Assembly: GCA_001001925.1 (NCBI GenBank)
Contig: LCLH01000013.1
Location: 1 to 14,248, forward strand
Source: Candidatus Magasanikbacteria bacterium GW2011_GWC2_45_8
Lineage (GTDB): Bacteria; Patescibacteriota; Patescibacteriia; Magasanikbacterales; UBA10146
Length of the DNA stretch: 14,248 nt
Direction: 5' to 3'
Of the stretch, positions 13,313 through 14,248 are shown piece after piece (position 1 is the stretch's first letter; the number at the start of each line of letters is the position of its first letter). The notes under the pieces were generated by a model. The model was not told where the DNA came from. It ran no database searches and saw only the letters and a program-made list of their open reading frames with translations. The translations under genes were made by a program, and so were the position numbers.

Positions 13313-13654
13313 ATGCTTGAGAATATTCATCACAATATAGCAAAAGGAAGTTGGTTTGAAAAGGATTTATGCGAGCAGATGGGAAATGTGGGAAGCGAGG
13401 TTGGTCGTGCGGTGAACTGGCAAAAAAAAGGAAACGCCGCACAACAAGAAAAAGCGTTAGACAGAGCTTTTGATTTGTTGGATTTGACCATGTCTGACTC
13501 GCGTTGGCAGAAGAGTGCGCGATTAAAAGAAATTTGTAGAGTGCGCGAATTGCTCGCAGATGTGTTTTATGGTGAAAATCAGTATCATGATTCGCCGGCA
13601 GGTTTGGAAAAATATTTTTATCAATTTGCTCTCATGGCGCGATTATCAAAATAA
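13313..13654 (+). CDS. Conserved small helical protein, unknown function
   Basis: The predicted product is 113 aa and largely helical. Visible blocks are HHNIAKGSWFEKDLCEQMGN, then VGSEVGRAVNWQKKGN, then a helix leading to LLDLTMSDSRW (about 53-63), LKEICRVRELLADVFYG and a C-terminal LEKYFYQFALMARLSK. I recall the SDSRW plus KYFxxF pattern from uncharacterised CPR and other bacterial proteins, with no function attached. I chose ATG 13313 over the upstream TTG at 13274 because a purine-rich GGGGTGGG lies 6 nt before it and the TTG would run through the TGTCACA palindrome. No membrane segment or signal peptide is seen. Confidence 0.75.
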   Translation: MLENIHHNIAKGSWFEKDLCEQMGNVGSEVGRAVNWQKKGNAAQQEKALDRAFDLLDLTMSDSRWQKSARLKEICRVRELLADVFYGENQYHDSPAGLEKYFYQFALMARLSK

Positions 13655-13674
13655 TTATTTATTAACATCATAGT

Positions 13675-14248
13675 ATGACGATACAAGAAATTTATGATTT
13701 GGCGTTGAAGCTTGGCATGAAAGCCGACCCGCGCGGAGAAGTTGGAGTAAAACGGTATCTTGCGCGCATGAAGAAAGAATATGAAGCGTTGCCTAAAGAT
13801 GACAAAGAATATTTTGAAAAAACAAAGTTGGTGGATCCATACGCGGATTCGTTTATTCATTTTGTGGCAAACGCCAAAATTCCGGTGAAGCGCGTACTCG
13901 CGGGCATTGACATTGATTCCGGAGAGATTTTTCTTGCGGATCGTTTGAACGAACGCGGAAAAAAAATTGATCTTGTGATCGGGCACCACCCTATAGGCCG
14001 CGCGTTGGTGGATTTGGCGGAAGTGATGGATTTGCAAGTGGAGGTGCTGGAAAGCTATGGCGTGCCAACTCATGTGGCGGAAAATCTGATGCAGGAACGC
14101 ATGAGCCAAGTGGATCGCGGTATTCATGTGGGTAATCAATATCAAGTGGTGGATATTGCACGCCTTTTGGGAATTAGTGTGATCAACACGCACACGCTCA
14201 CGGACAACTTGGTGGAGGAGTATTTGAATGGATTGGTAAAAGCGCGCA
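13675..14248 (+). CDS. NIF3-like (DUF34) metal-binding protein, partial
   Basis: The gene starts at ATG 13675 and is still open at the window edge, giving 191 residues. It begins IQEIYDLALKLGMKADPRG, has a charged helical stretch, then KRVLAGIDIDSGEIFLADRL, IDLVIGHHPIG with His104-His105, VPTHVAENLM, and INTHTLTDN (about 170-178), which matches the metal-binding NIF3 fold. The N-terminal 70 residues are the extra helical part typical of the CPR variant, often named NGG1p-interacting factor. A hydrolase-like role on a nucleotide or coenzyme-type substrate has been discussed for the family, but no reaction is secure. The C-terminus, with the final Glu/His ligands, lies outside the window. Confidence 0.85.
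   Translation, partial: MTIQEIYDLALKLGMKADPRGEVGVKRYLARMKKEYEALPKDDKEYFEKTKLVDPYADSFIHFVANAKIPVKRVLAGIDIDSGEIFLADRLNERGKKIDLVIGHHPIGRALVDLAEVMDLQVEVLESYGVPTHVAENLMQERMSQVDRGIHVGNQYQVVDIARLLGISVINTHTLTDNLVEEYLNGLVKAR

Noticed and set aside
1..14248. tRNA, rRNA, CRISPR array or known riboswitch
   Set aside because: No cloverleaf with a GTTCRANNC T arm, no regularly spaced repeats, and no recognisable riboswitch core was seen on either strand.

Overview
The window most likely comes from a Candidate Phyla Radiation (Patescibacteria, probably Parcubacteria-like) genome. This is inferred from the type of genes present: a DUF5674 protein, the CPR-style NIF3-like protein, a stand-alone phosphohistidine-domain protein next to a Nudix hydrolase, an eukaryotic/type-2 IleRS, and a short cytochrome b5-like HPGG protein. 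Genes are compact and almost none has a clear Shine-Dalgarno sequence. TAA and TGA both serve as stops, so the standard bacterial code applies. No tRNA, rRNA, CRISPR array, transposase or integrase gene is visible.

Region 1 (1-3966) is an AT-rich accessory block. It holds an uncharacterised 197-aa protein, a small membrane protein with an apparent frameshift, a membrane-anchored DUF3298-type protein, a four-helix membrane protein with a premature stop, and a self-inhibited (class II) Fic protein behind a perfect inverted-repeat operator. The block is bracketed by two mirror-image copies of one composite element. Reading inward, each copy has a long palindrome, then CCGTTATGTGT, then a small AT hairpin and a T-rich tract. 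The 41-bp cores (94-134 on +, 3737-3777 on -) match at 37 positions. The palindromes have a geometry reminiscent of integron attC sites, but they are in opposite orientations. This bracketed cassette is the most unusual thing in the window.

Region 2 (3967-6260) holds a Nudix hydrolase and a PEP-utilising phosphohistidine-domain protein in a two-gene unit. After them comes a scar in which the first 47 residues of a cytochrome b5-like protein run directly, out of frame, into the C-terminal part of a DoxX-like membrane protein. A terminator hairpin closes the region and is shared with pnp from the other side.

Region 3 (6286-9841, minus strand) is an RNA-metabolism cluster, rpsO - NYN ribonuclease-like gene - pnp. 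It has a consensus promoter before rpsO, hairpins after rpsO and before pnp, and a structured rpsO leader with mutually exclusive stems.

Region 4 (9912-14248, plus strand) is divergently transcribed: ileS, overlapping by ATGA with a DUF5674 gene, then a conserved small helical protein and the start of a NIF3-like gene that runs off the window.
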